Below, piece after piece: positions 18,966-30,338 of a stretch of DNA of 55,273 bases (its first letter is position 1; each line of letters opens with the position of its first letter). The notes under the pieces were generated by a model. That model was not told the DNA's origin. It made no database searches and worked only from the letters and a program-made list of their open reading frames with translations. A program made the translations under genes and the position numbers. The stretch is from NCBI RefSeq assembly GCF_944390845.1, contig NZ_CALXRM010000014.1, positions 1 through 55,273 on the forward strand. Reading direction: 5' to 3'. Source of the DNA: an uncultured Brachyspira sp. Its GTDB lineage: Bacteria; Spirochaetota; Brachyspiria; Brachyspirales; Brachyspiraceae.

Positions 18966-19433
18966 TTACTCCTTTTCTGATTCTACGGCAACTAATATAT
19001 TAAAATCGCCAATAGAGGTATCTAATTTTATATGAAGAAATTCCGAATCGCTTATCGAAACCTCTAAATTTTTGCTTTTCATTATAACAGGCGGAGATAT
19101 ATCAACGTCATATCCGTCTGCTTCTAATTTTGTAACAGCTAATCCAGCTATTAAATTTATCAATTCCTGTAATGTGGATAATGATAATTTATTAATATCT
19201 CTTACTTCACTATCATTCATTATAGAAACTATTTTTTTAGCAGTTTCTACGTCCATATCTATTATGAAATGTCCAACTATGTCTTCGGATAGAGCTACTA
19301 TTGCTATAATACCAGAAGCATTTACAAAATCACCTTTTAGTGTAATATCGCTAGTTTTGATATTGTCACCCAAATAATTTTGCAATATCTCATTGGAAGC
19401 ATCAGTAAATGGTCTTATATAGTCAAGTCTCAT
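18966..19433 (-). CDS. cheX: CheX-type CheY-phosphatase
   Basis: A 155-residue protein of the CheX/CheC/FliY phosphatase class. The catalytic ExxN pair is seen as E90 and N93 in LQELINLIAGLA. The N-terminal YIRPFTDASNEIL and central 'G.I.I......G' strands are also typical. In spirochaetes CheX is the principal CheY-P phosphatase. First gene of a run that continues through cheY, cheR, the bactofilin gene and mreBCD without gaps above 47 bp. Confidence 0.88.
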   Translation of the reverse strand: MRLDYIRPFTDASNEILQNYLGDNIKTSDITLKGDFVNASGIIAIVALSEDIVGHFIIDMDVETAKKIVSIMNDSEVRDINKLSLSTLQELINLIAGLAVTKLEADGYDVDISPPVIMKSKNLEVSISDSEFLHIKLDTSIGDFNILVAVESEKE

Positions 19434-20124
19434 TTTAAATACTCTTTATTATGCTAGTTACTTACATTTTAACAATTTATGACATTTTTTGCAAGTATAG
19501 TTATAAAATAATTATTTATGATTATCTTAAATATCGAAAAAAAAATAATTTGCTTGAAAACAATATTTTTATTATTGTAAAATTATTTGATTTTATTGTG
19601 AATTGAAATGAATATGTAATTTTATTATAAAAATAATGTATATATTTTAACTGTATTTTTATTTATAAAATTATGGATTACAATAAAATAAATTTTATTG
19701 TTTGTTCTATAATAACAGTAATATAAAATATTTTTGAGTATTATGAAGATGTTGTTCTTTTATTGTTCTTTATTACCGCATAAGAAATTATCATTATATA
19801 AAATTATTAATGTTATTAAATTAATATTTTGAAAAAATTGTAAAAATATGCTTTTTTGTATATATATTATAATTATTTTAGTTTTCAAAAATAAATTTAA
19901 AATATTTTCATATTTTCCTAATATTTCTGTGATTATTTACAGATCACAATTAATTTTATCCAATTTTGTATTTTTTCTTATTGGTTATTTAAGCCAGGTT
20001 TTAGCAACATTCCTTAGCAATTTATACTAAAATTTTATATTATTGTACATTTAATACTTGTTTCAAGAATATGAAGTTATAAAGGCTTTTTATTTATGAT
20101 TGATTAACTGGCTTAGCAAGATAA
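19434..20124. other. Gene-free AT-rich stretch
   Basis: Nearly 700 bases upstream of cheX with no convincing gene. A 60-codon ORF at 19848-20030 has no ribosome-binding site and a composition like the surrounding DNA. A weak inverted pair, AAGCCAG near 19990 and CTGGCTT near 20109, brackets its end. The cheX promoter should lie in the first 150 bases, but I cannot pick a clear one in such AT-rich DNA. Confidence 0.5.
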
Positions 20125-20468
20125 CAATAAAAATTTTTAAGTTTGTCATCAATTTATGCTTTAAATAGATGTTATCTATTTTTGTAGTACACATTCTGCA
20201 GTCTTCGCCAAAGTAGCAAAAAATGCAATTACTAGAACTTTATAATTTAAAAATACTTATTAAATATAGGATATATTCTAAATTTATACTAAAAATGCAG
20301 TTTTTCGCGAAGTGTATCTGAGTTTATCAAGGATATAGGTTCTTTTTACACTTACAGTATTTCCTTCGGTTGTAAAAAAACTGGGGTGCTGCAGCGTAGT
20401 GGTCAAGGCCTTGCGAATATTTTAAATTGAAAAATTATTTTTTAACAAAATATATTTGTTTAGGTATA
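20125..20468 (+). repeat. Dispersed element A, copy 3
   Basis: About 344 bp. It keeps the left inner end AAAATTTTTAAGTTTGTCA, the blocks AATGCAATTACTAGAACTTT and TTTTTCGCGAAGTGTATCTG, and the right end finishing TTTAGGTATA. The outermost left bases are degraded, and the GGGGCAAAGCCCC hairpin has decayed to GGTCAAGGCC. It is therefore likely an older copy than those at 2572 and 21314. Confidence 0.65.
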
Positions 20469-20728
20469 TATTAAAAATTAATCATGTTTTGATGTTTTTG
20501 TGGTATAAAATATTATTTATATGAATTTTAAATTTTAATAAAAAATTTTCTTTAATTAAATATAAAATTATCAATAAAAAGCATTTTACTTTATTGTACA
20601 AGGTTTTTAAAAATTGTATTGCTATTAGTTATTATAAAAATACATTTTATAAATCATAATTAAACCTTTATATAAAAAAAAATAGAAATATTAAATTTTA
20701 AGTTAAAACTATTGCTTTATTATAAAAA

Positions 20729-21223
20729 TTATATTAAAGACTTTTTATTTCTTATCATTTCTTCTATTTCAACGGGTGAGTAAATAATCCATTCTTTGTA
20801 TTTATTTGTATCATAATTATCTATTGTTTTTATTTTCCCTCCAATCCATAGTTTTGTATCATATTCATTGCCCAATAAAAAAGATATTGAAGAATAATTA
20901 GAATCTTTTTCTTTATCATAATTTAATCCTCCAAAAATAAATCTCCATCTCTTTTTGTTAAATCCCATTGCAGTATGTAATGCTTCAAACATAAGTCAGG
21001 ATTTTATTATATTATTTTGATCATCAGGAATATTTCCGGTATAATTAAATATTTCTATTAAATCTCCCCCAGATTTATTAATTTCAATCAGTCTTCCAAA
21101 GCCGTAATTTTGTGTAGGAAGAAAATTTGTTTTTGAATAACTTTTAATATTATTTTTTATATCATTTGGCAAAAATAGCGGAATAAAAAATATATTGCCT
21201 TCTTTTTCTGTAGAGTAATTCAT
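20729..21223 (-). pseudogene. Imm26-like immunity protein gene split by an in-frame TGA
   Basis: Two ORFs, 20996-21223 and 20729-20992, lie in the same frame and are separated by a TGA (reading IIKS-stop-LMFEALHTAMGF). Joined, they give about 164 residues with the order expected for an Imm26-type immunity protein: EGNIFFIPL near the start, NYGFGRLIEI, DLIEIFNYTG, then FNKKRWRFIFGG and a C-terminal acidic segment. Immunity proteins of this class protect against contact-dependent or secreted polymorphic toxins. No toxin gene is adjacent. The piece is flanked by two element A copies in AT-rich DNA, which suggests a decaying acquired gene. The Imm26 assignment is by eye. Confidence 0.6.
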
Positions 21224-21283
21224 TATTATTTTCCTAATTATGATAATCTTTATTTCGGTACTTAAATTATTTTTTTTTTAATA

Positions 21284-21644
21284 TTCACCGCACGCAGAAT
21301 AATATTATAAACATATACTGAAAATTTTTAAGTTTGTCAATTGATGCACTTTATATAGATATTATCTACTTTTTTGCCGCACAAAAAAGTAGCAAAAAAC
21401 GCAATTGCTAGAACTTTATATTTTAAGAATATGTATTAAATATGGTATAAACCCTAGTTTTAGGTCAAAAATGCAGTTGTTTTGGTTCTTTTATACCAAT
21501 AAAAGAACTGGGGTATGGGGCAAAGCCCCAGATATAAAAACAAAAATATAAATTTATTTTTGACAAAATATAATTGTTTAGGTATATATTAATTAATTAT
21601 CAAAATTATAATAATAAAAAATAATGCATTAACCGTGCGTTAAA
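21284..21644. repeat. Element B, copy 1, interrupted by element A
   Basis: The left end TTCACCGCACGCAGAAT (21284-21300) and right end CATTAACCGTGCGTTAA (about 21627-21643) match the ends of an uninterrupted 92-bp copy at 33942-34033. Here they are 361 bp apart because element A copy 4 (273 bp) lies between them. Removing it leaves about 88 bp. The ends share an inverted CGCACG core. Confidence 0.7.
21314..21586 (+). repeat. Dispersed element A, copy 4 (nested in element B)
   Basis: The most compact complete copy, 273 bp. It has left end TATACTGAAAATTTTTAAG..., the AACGCAATTGCTAGAACTTT block, a GTTCTTTTA/TAAAAGAAC hairpin near 21487-21508, the GGGGCAAAGCCCC hairpin at 21517-21529 and right end TTGACAAAATATAATTG...GGTATA. 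Both junctions are TA-rich (ACATA before, TATATT after), compatible with insertion at a TA dinucleotide. Confidence 0.75.
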
Positions 21645-22594
21645 GAATTTTTTTAATCTATAAAAAACTAGGGTGGGTGTTATATTGAGAAAAATAAATT
21701 GAAAAGAATAATAATATTTAAATTGAAAAATTATATTATAAAATTTATAGGGTGGGGTATGTTAATAAAGTGCTATTTTTATATTTTTTTATTTATAAAA
21801 GTTTTGAAATATTTTTTATTGTTTTAGGAAGAATTATTTTTTATATAATAAAGTTTTAAATAATTGTCATTTATAATTAAAATATATATAAACTTATTTA
21901 TAATTTTACTGCATACAAAAATTGATATTGTTAATATTTAATTATATTAAAAAAATAGTTTAAGTATAATTTTTATAATTTGTTTAACATGTTTCTAATA
22001 AAGTTTTTATAAAATATAATCATAACCTTATAAAAATAATTTAAATAAAGCTGCTTTTTAATTAAATGATAAATAGAGTTTGTTAATTTCTTTTTTAATT
22101 TACATCATTAGAATATAATTTGTAAATTAGAAATAGTCTTAAATCATACTAATTTTCTATCTTTTATATTATTCTGAAATATGTTTTCTATACAAAATAT
22201 TTTTAAGAATAATATAATTTTCAGTCATTAATACATTCTAAAAGTAAAATATAAATTTATTTTTATAAGTAGAAGTTATGTGTCAATTTTTAATTCTGCA
22301 GTAGAAGTTCATTAATTTAATATTAAAAATATAAGTTAAAATTATATATAATTAGTTTTTAAATTCTTAATTTATTAGCATAACATCTTAGTGAAATATA
22401 AAAAAAATATTATATGTTTATAGAAATTGTACTATTAGAAATTAAAAAATTGTTTTTTTATTTATTTTTTTGATTAATTTTGGCATTATTATAATGCTTA
22501 AATAATTGTCTTTTTTGGTTAAAAAATATATATTATACTACATATAATACTAAATTGGTATGAATAAGTACTAATTTAGTGTTTTCTTTATAAA
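21645..22594. other. Gene-free, extremely AT-rich stretch
   Basis: About 950 bases with no ORF worth reporting on either strand. The only departures from A/T runs are two G-rich clusters, GGGTGGG at 21671-21677 and GGGTGGGG at 21750-21757. No tRNA, small-RNA fold or recognisable coding remnant could be made out. Confidence 0.5.
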
Positions 22595-22633
22595 AAAAGA
22601 GCCTTGAAGAAATAATTTTTTCAAGGCTCTTTT
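22595..22633 (-). terminator. Rho-independent terminator of the cNMP-binding-domain gene
   Basis: Stem AAAAGAGCCTTGAA/TTCAAGGCTCTTTT with a short A/T loop, followed on the minus strand by T residues. It is placed 36 bases past the stop of the gene at 22669-25161. The stem is perfect and G+C-rich for this genome. Confidence 0.85.
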
Positions 22634-22668
22634 ATGTTTATTAGTACTGTTTCGTACCGTCTGCTATT

Positions 22669-25161
22669 TTACATATCTTTATAGAACTCTATATGATGCT
22701 GTAATTCAGGAGGTAATGGGTTTCCTGTTTTTGTGAATTTGAAATATCTATTTTCTAATTCAGTAGCTTTTTTGTTTCTTATGTTTTTGAATCTGTTAGC
22801 TATTTCTGAGAACATAGGCTGTTTAGAAAGTTCATCTCTTATGTTTTTAGCAAAAGGTACTTGTCTGTATAATATTCCTCTAGCAACTCTGTTAAGTCTC
22901 ATAATACCTTTACTTTCATATCTAATCCATAAGTTGTAATCTGAAACAAATACTTCTCTCAAATTGTTTCTGCACTTTTTGATTTGTATTTTTAATTTTT
23001 CTTTAGATTCATCTGATAGATTTCTATTTTTCTTGTAGAATTGAACATAATCACTATATTCAGAAGTTATAGACATTTGAGTAATATCATTCCAAGCAGG
23101 TCCAAGCATAGTTTTGCATAATTCCCATCTGAAAGCACCGATAGTAGGAAGTAATAGAGATTCTATTTCTTCAGAAGTGAATATAGGGAATAAAAATCTT
23201 CCGGTACTATTTTTTTGTCTGCTTGAAAGCTCTTCCCACATTATAGCTCTTGAACCGAATGTAGGCATAAGTATTATATTTGGAAGAACTTCCTGCATAA
23301 CAAGTTCTTTTTCTATATTCAACTCTTTGTTTTTATACAATACCTCCCTATAGAATGCTGAGAAATCTATATCAGTTATTTCTTTGATAGATTTTTCCAT
23401 CACATCTCTTCTAATCAATGCTCTTTCAAGATCTTTAGTAATCATATCTTTGTGTAAGATAGGGAAGTATACACTAACCTGACCATAACATAATCTGTGT
23501 GTAGTTTCGATCATGTTATCAACTTCGTATTCAAGTCTTTTTGATGAACTTTCCCAATGTTCTTCCAACTCTTTATCGCTTATAGTACCGCGTTTTTTTA
23601 ATTCTCTCAAAGCTTCTCTGTAATCCTGTCCGAAACCGTTAACAGAAGGAGGCTCATCTTTATCGTATATTTTTTGAAGCCACTCATCTATGTAATAAAC
23701 ATTGACTCTCTTAGTTTTGCTTTTATCTTTTATTTCATAAAGGTCCATTATCTGATTTGGAGTAAGTAATTCATCGTCCATATATCCAAAGTTTATGAAC
23801 ATTTCGACTAATTTACTTCTATTGCCGTTTATAATAGCTCTTTTAGCAACTTCTCTGTATATTTCAAAGAATACGCTAGTAACGCCTCGTCTGATTTTTC
23901 TAACATCATCTTCTGTGCTGAATTTATCTCTTAATTTTTTGAATGCTTGTAATGATTTCATAAAGTTTTTAGCTTTACCTTCTTCAATTCCAGACATATC
24001 TATTAATCTCTTAGTAGGATTTTTTACTTCAGCAGGTAATTCTTCAAAACCTATAGTAACTCTTATGTCATCGTTTTCTAAAGCAGCTTCTTCAGAAGAA
24101 ATATTAGTGCTTCTTGATATTCTTTTTACAGCAGATTCAATTTCTTCCAAGTCTATATTCAAATCATAATCATATTCTGTTTTGATTTTATTATAAATAT
24201 CTTTTATGATGCTGGACATAAAGCCAATATATTTAACCCATACTTCATTGTCTTTATCTTGTTTATCTAAATCTATAGCAATTTTAAAATATTCTCCAAA
24301 TAAAGACTCATTTTCATTTGATGATAAGAATAATATATTTTCTATAGCTTCAACAATTTCAGTTTTTAGCATAGAAGATACAGTTTTAAGGTTTTCATAA
24401 AGCATATGTGAAGCATCTAAACTCATATTGATGTCATAAGTGAAGAATTGAGTTTTAATATTCTTAGGCATTGTTAAGAATCTTCTCACATAATCTATTT
24501 CAAATTCTAATTTTTCGTTATTTTCTATGAACTGATTTTTATTAAGCATATAAATTTCAGAGTGATCAGCTCTTATAAAATCAACATCAAACGAAGTAGG
24601 GAAGTTAAATCCAGAGTTTATAGAATCTTCGTAAATGTCTTTATAGTTTTTGAACATCTCAGATTTTATTTTTGCCTTATTTTGCTGTAAATTGAAATAC
24701 ATAACAGCAAGGTTTGAAGAAATAATCTTAATATTATCATTGATTTTTTTGATTTTCATGTATTCTTCGTAAGATTTTAGTATCATGTAGGCAATTGAAT
24801 GATACATATTTGTGATATAAGCCTTATTAACTTTGAAAAAGTTCTTAACATACTCTTGTGTAGGTGTTTTTACAGCGTATATTTCAGTATCATTTTTAGC
24901 CTTAAAAGAAAACATGTATTTTGAATTGGATTTGTAGCTTCCTATGCCAAGCATAATGTTTCTAGGTATTGAAAATAATCTGCAGCTATATCTCATTATT
25001 TCATTTTCATCTTCGATTCCTAAAATTTCTTTAGAAGATATATAGACATCTATTTCACCATTGGTAACAATAGATATATTTTCTATATTTTCGCCTTCGT
25101 AAAAAATAATAGTGTTAGGTTTTAGTTTTAAATTGCCATTTTCCTCAATATTTACACTCAT
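22669..25161 (-). CDS. Large protein with N-terminal cyclic-nucleotide-binding-type domain
   Basis: An 830-residue protein. Residues 8-135 read as a Crp/cNMP-binding-type beta barrel: LKLKPNTIIFYEGENIENISIVTNGEIDVYIS near 12-43 is the usual 'G.....GE....y.i..G.v.v' start. The remaining 700 residues are helical and match no common catalytic domain I recognise, although IEEGKAKNFMKSLQAFKKLRDKF and a repeated use of 'W..L' segments suggest a coiled scaffold. Similar long proteins with a cNMP-binding start occur in spirochaetes. There is no signal peptide or membrane helix, so it should be cytoplasmic. The key phosphate-binding Arg of CRP-type pockets is not evident, so cAMP binding is uncertain. 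Confidence 0.7.
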   Translation of the reverse strand: MSVNIEENGNLKLKPNTIIFYEGENIENISIVTNGEIDVYISSKEILGIEDENEIMRYSCRLFSIPRNIMLGIGSYKSNSKYMFSFKAKNDTEIYAVKTPTQEYVKNFFKVNKAYITNMYHSIAYMILKSYEEYMKIKKINDNIKIISSNLAVMYFNLQQNKAKIKSEMFKNYKDIYEDSINSGFNFPTSFDVDFIRADHSEIYMLNKNQFIENNEKLEFEIDYVRRFLTMPKNIKTQFFTYDINMSLDASHMLYENLKTVSSMLKTEIVEAIENILFLSSNENESLFGEYFKIAIDLDKQDKDNEVWVKYIGFMSSIIKDIYNKIKTEYDYDLNIDLEEIESAVKRISRSTNISSEEAALENDDIRVTIGFEELPAEVKNPTKRLIDMSGIEEGKAKNFMKSLQAFKKLRDKFSTEDDVRKIRRGVTSVFFEIYREVAKRAIINGNRSKLVEMFINFGYMDDELLTPNQIMDLYEIKDKSKTKRVNVYYIDEWLQKIYDKDEPPSVNGFGQDYREALRELKKRGTISDKELEEHWESSSKRLEYEVDNMIETTHRLCYGQVSVYFPILHKDMITKDLERALIRRDVMEKSIKEITDIDFSAFYREVLYKNKELNIEKELVMQEVLPNIILMPTFGSRAIMWEELSSRQKNSTGRFLFPIFTSEEIESLLLPTIGAFRWELCKTMLGPAWNDITQMSITSEYSDYVQFYKKNRNLSDESKEKLKIQIKKCRNNLREVFVSDYNLWIRYESKGIMRLNRVARGILYRQVPFAKNIRDELSKQPMFSEIANRFKNIRNKKATELENRYFKFTKTGNPLPPELQHHIEFYKDM

Positions 25162-25269
25162 AATTCATAACTCTCTATGTTTTTTTATTAATAATTATCG
25201 CTGAATTATATATTATTTTTTGAAAATATGCTAGTTTTTTGGATTTTTTTGAATTTTTTAGGATTTTTA

Positions 25270-25400
25270 ATAAAAAAATTCCCATTTTTCTTCCCAAATT
25301 TGCCCAAATTTTGGTGATTTTGGAGTGAAATTCGGGTCCGAAAAGGCAAATTTTGGGAATTTTGGAATTTTCCTGCAGGTAATTTGTATAAAATGTAGTA
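25270..25400. other. Foldable leader-like region between the cNMP-domain gene and the rRNA promoter
   Basis: This stretch differs from its surroundings by clustered CCC and GGG. TTCCCAAATTTGCC (about 25290-25304) pairs with GGCAAATTTTGGGAA (about 25346-25360), and inside that TTCGG/CCGAA forms a small perfect hairpin near 25331-25342. It lies about 80 bases before the rRNA promoter and about 110 bases before the minus-strand gene start. Two overlapping ORFs cross it but have no ribosome-binding site and repetitive composition, so I do not call them. Its role is unknown. Confidence 0.45.
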
Positions 25401-25459
25401 TAAAACCGAAAAACAGCCAAAATAATGCGAATTTTTTTAAAAATCGCATCTAAAACCTA

Positions 25460-25487
25460 TTGTGTTTTTTCGACCCTATGCTATAAT
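25460..25487 (+). promoter_or_regulatory. Likely promoter of the 23S-5S transcription unit
   Basis: TTGTGT (25460-25465), 16 bases, then a perfect TATAAT (25482-25487), about 330 bases before mature 23S. It is the best sigma-70-like site upstream of rrl and agrees with the position of the downstream boxA-like and processing elements. The -35 match is only partial. Confidence 0.55.
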
Positions 25488-25556
25488 AATAAAACAGTTG
25501 ATGAGAAACAAAAAATAAAACGAAACAAACACCAACTGAAAAAACGAAAAACTTAA

Positions 25557-25586
25557 GATCTTTGACAGATATATGAGAGCGTAGAT
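25557..25586 (+). promoter_or_regulatory. boxA-like site overlapping the 5' arm of a pre-rRNA stem
   Basis: ATCTTTGACA (25558-25567) resembles the rRNA antitermination boxA consensus TGCTCTTTAACA. The 30 bases from 25557 pair with 28855-28882, downstream of 23S, with one G-U wobble and one internal mismatch over about 28 positions. Such bracketing helices are RNase III substrates in other bacteria. Function here is inferred from position and pairing. Confidence 0.6.
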
Positions 25587-25816
25587 TTTTAGAAAGTTTT
25601 TTCCAATATTAAAAAACGGAAATCAGCGATTATAAAAATCTTCACTAGATAAAGAAAACACAATTAGATTGTGTGTCTTAGAGTAGAAACAATTAAGCGG
25701 AGCGTTACTAAAGAATTAGATAAGAAACAGCTTTAATTAGCTAAAAAGTCTCATTCAATTTGATGTATTAAACTTAGCTTTGATGTTAGAAATAATAAAG
25801 AAGAAAAGGATAATAT

Positions 25817-28808
<2,992 letters not shown>

Positions 28809-28917
28809 ATTATCGTTTTCTTCTTGAAAATAATAATAGAAAGTAGAATGAGACATCTACGCTCTTATATATCTGGCAAAGAGATTAAAAATTGTTCTTT
28901 TAATTTGCTAATATTAT

Positions 28918-29033
28918 TTCGGTGACCATAGAGAAAGTGATACACCCGTTCCCATTCCGAACACGGCAGTTAAGCCTTTCATCGTCGATGGTACTGTAAG
29001 GGTAGCTTTACGGGAGAGTAGAACGTTGCCGGG
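28918..29033 (+). rRNA. rrf: 5S ribosomal RNA
   Basis: A 116-nt 5S gene with the conserved CCCGTTCCCATTCCGAACACGG block and a terminal helix pairing CGGTGAC with GTTGCCG. It lies about 110 bases after 23S and outside the long helix bracketing 23S. No 16S gene is upstream; the unlinked 16S arrangement is known in Brachyspira. Confidence 0.95.
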
Positions 29034-29050
29034 TATATATTATATATTTA

Positions 29051-29084
29051 TCCCAATAGATTTACTTCTATTGGGATTTTTTTT
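29051..29084 (+). terminator. Terminator of the rRNA unit
   Basis: TCCCAATAGA, a 7-base loop including TTTACT, then TCTATTGGGA and a run of eight T. Perfect ten-base stem, directly after 5S. It separates rRNA transcription from the small membrane-protein genes. Confidence 0.92.
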
Positions 29085-29239
29085 ATGTTATTCTTTTTTA
29101 TTCTTTAAAATTTTCTTTTTATATCAATTTCCAATGCTTTAACTATTATTAATTTATTTGAAATTTTAAGAATTTTATTTTATAGTATTTATTATAAAAT
29201 ATTATATTTATTGAATTAATGAAAAATTAGAGTAGATTT

Positions 29240-29470
29240 ATGAACAATAAAGAAAGAATTATAAAAACTATTAAAATTATAGCTTATTTATTTTCTTATA
29301 TGATGGTTACTGTAGTTGCTTTCAATTACGGTTATATGTTTTATGCTGTGAAATTTGCTGGGGCTTCTGCTCCTCCTAGTGTTTCTTTTATTTTTGCCGT
29401 ACCTTTTATTATTGCTATATTAGTATGTGTTGTTTTAATAAAAATTATAAAAAAAAGAATGAAAGATTAA
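29240..29470 (+). CDS. Small membrane protein, two helices
   Basis: A 76-residue protein with two hydrophobic segments (about residues 10-32 and 46-68), a Pro/Ala-rich linker GASAPPSVSF and a basic tail KIIKKRMKD. It is 4 bp upstream of the zinc-binding protein gene and probably in one transcript with it. No family is recognised. The ATG at 29240 follows GAGTAGATTT, a weak ribosome-binding site. Confidence 0.65.
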   Translation: MNNKERIIKTIKIIAYLFSYMMVTVVAFNYGYMFYAVKFAGASAPPSVSFIFAVPFIIAILVCVVLIKIIKKRMKD

Positions 29471-29474
29471 TAAA

Positions 29475-29729
29475 ATGACAGTTGAAAAACTATTAAAAAT
29501 ACATAAATTATCTTCTAATCATAAAAAATTATTAATGCAAGAAGACATTTGCGGTTGTTTTTATTGTGTAAGTATTTTTAATCCAAAATTTATAACTGAT
29601 TGGATAGAAGATGAAAATGATTTAACTGCTATTTGTCCTTATTGCGGCATTGATTCTGTTATACCTAAACATTCTAATTATGAATTAAATAAAGAATTAC
29701 TAAAAGAAATGAGAGGATATTTTTTCTAA
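29475..29729 (+). CDS. Small cytoplasmic zinc-ribbon-type protein
   Basis: An 84-residue protein with two cysteine pairs, CGCFYC (residues 26-31) and CPYCGIDSVI (about 53-62), spaced as a zinc ribbon. The order 'CGCFYC ... W......TAxCPYCGIDSV' recurs in many bacterial genomes in proteins annotated only as cytoplasmic proteins. The function is unknown. It follows the membrane protein gene by 4 bp. Confidence 0.8.
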   Translation: MTVEKLLKIHKLSSNHKKLLMQEDICGCFYCVSIFNPKFITDWIEDENDLTAICPYCGIDSVIPKHSNYELNKELLKEMRGYFF

Positions 29730-29828
29730 AAATAAACATTTTAATAAAATATGCTTTTAAAAAGGTTTTATATTTTTTAATTTATTCACATTATATTAAA
29801 TATTACTTTATATAGGTATTATATTTAC

Positions 29829-29880
29829 ATTATTATAATATAAATAACTAAATAAAAACAATTTTTGGGGTTTTTGAATT
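29829..29880 (+). promoter_or_regulatory. Promoter/leader block, copy 1 of a local duplication
   Basis: The bases before the gene at 29881 (…TATAATATAAATAACTAAAT…, then TTTTTGGGGTTTTTGAAT and ATG) closely match those before the gene at 30339. The shared part includes a TATAAT-like -10 and a G-rich ribosome-binding site. Similarity extends about 75 bases upstream of both starts. Confidence 0.6.
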
Positions 29881-30180
29881 ATGGAAAAAGAAAATAAAAA
29901 AGTAAATAGAAAAATTATGTCGGCTTCTATAATATCTGTTTCTATATTTACTATTATAATTGCTGTACCTCTAACTTTTATTATTTATAATTTTAAATTA
30001 GAAAATGCTTCTTTTCTTCCTAATACTTTTTCTAAATATGCAGTATCTTTTTTAATAGCATTTATAGTTAGCCAGTTAATAACAGCTATCTTTCATAAGC
30101 TTATATTACTTGTTTTAACTTTAATTGGGGTACTTCTTATCAAGAAAATAGCAGAAGATGAAGAAAATAAAAGAATATAA
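29881..30180 (+). CDS. Small membrane protein with duplicated leader
   Basis: A 99-residue protein with two or three hydrophobic segments (about residues 13-34, 47-68 and 70-88) and a charged C-terminus AEDEENKRI. No known family is recognised. It is preceded by GGGG as ribosome-binding site and by a leader nearly the same as that of the downstream BI-1 gene, so the two are probably expressed alike. Confidence 0.65.
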   Translation: MEKENKKVNRKIMSASIISVSIFTIIIAVPLTFIIYNFKLENASFLPNTFSKYAVSFLIAFIVSQLITAIFHKLILLVLTLIGVLLIKKIAEDEENKRI

Positions 30181-30288
30181 TATTTAGTTTTGTTATTATG
30201 TAATTGTCATATAAATAATCAAAAAAATATTACTTTATTTAAAATAGCAAGTTTTATATCTATACTTTATAATGGTATTTTATTTAAA

Positions 30289-30338
30289 TTGTTATATAAT
30301 AAATAACTAAATAAAAAGAATTTTGGAGGTTTTGAATA
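30289..30338 (+). promoter_or_regulatory. Promoter/leader block, copy 2 of a local duplication
   Basis: TATATAATAAATAACTAAAT and TTTTGGAGGTTTTGAATA precede the ATG at 30339. See the copy at 29829-29880. GGAGG here is a better ribosome-binding site than the GGGG of copy 1. Confidence 0.6.

Noticed and set aside
19848-20030. 60-codon hydrophobic ORF in the gap upstream of cheX
   Set aside because: Composition equals the surrounding AT-rich DNA and there is no ribosome-binding site; hydrophobicity follows from T-rich codons.
25175-25449. Two overlapping minus-strand ORFs upstream of the cNMP-domain gene
   Set aside because: They cross a hairpin-forming, repetitive sequence, have no ribosome-binding site and encode low-complexity peptides.
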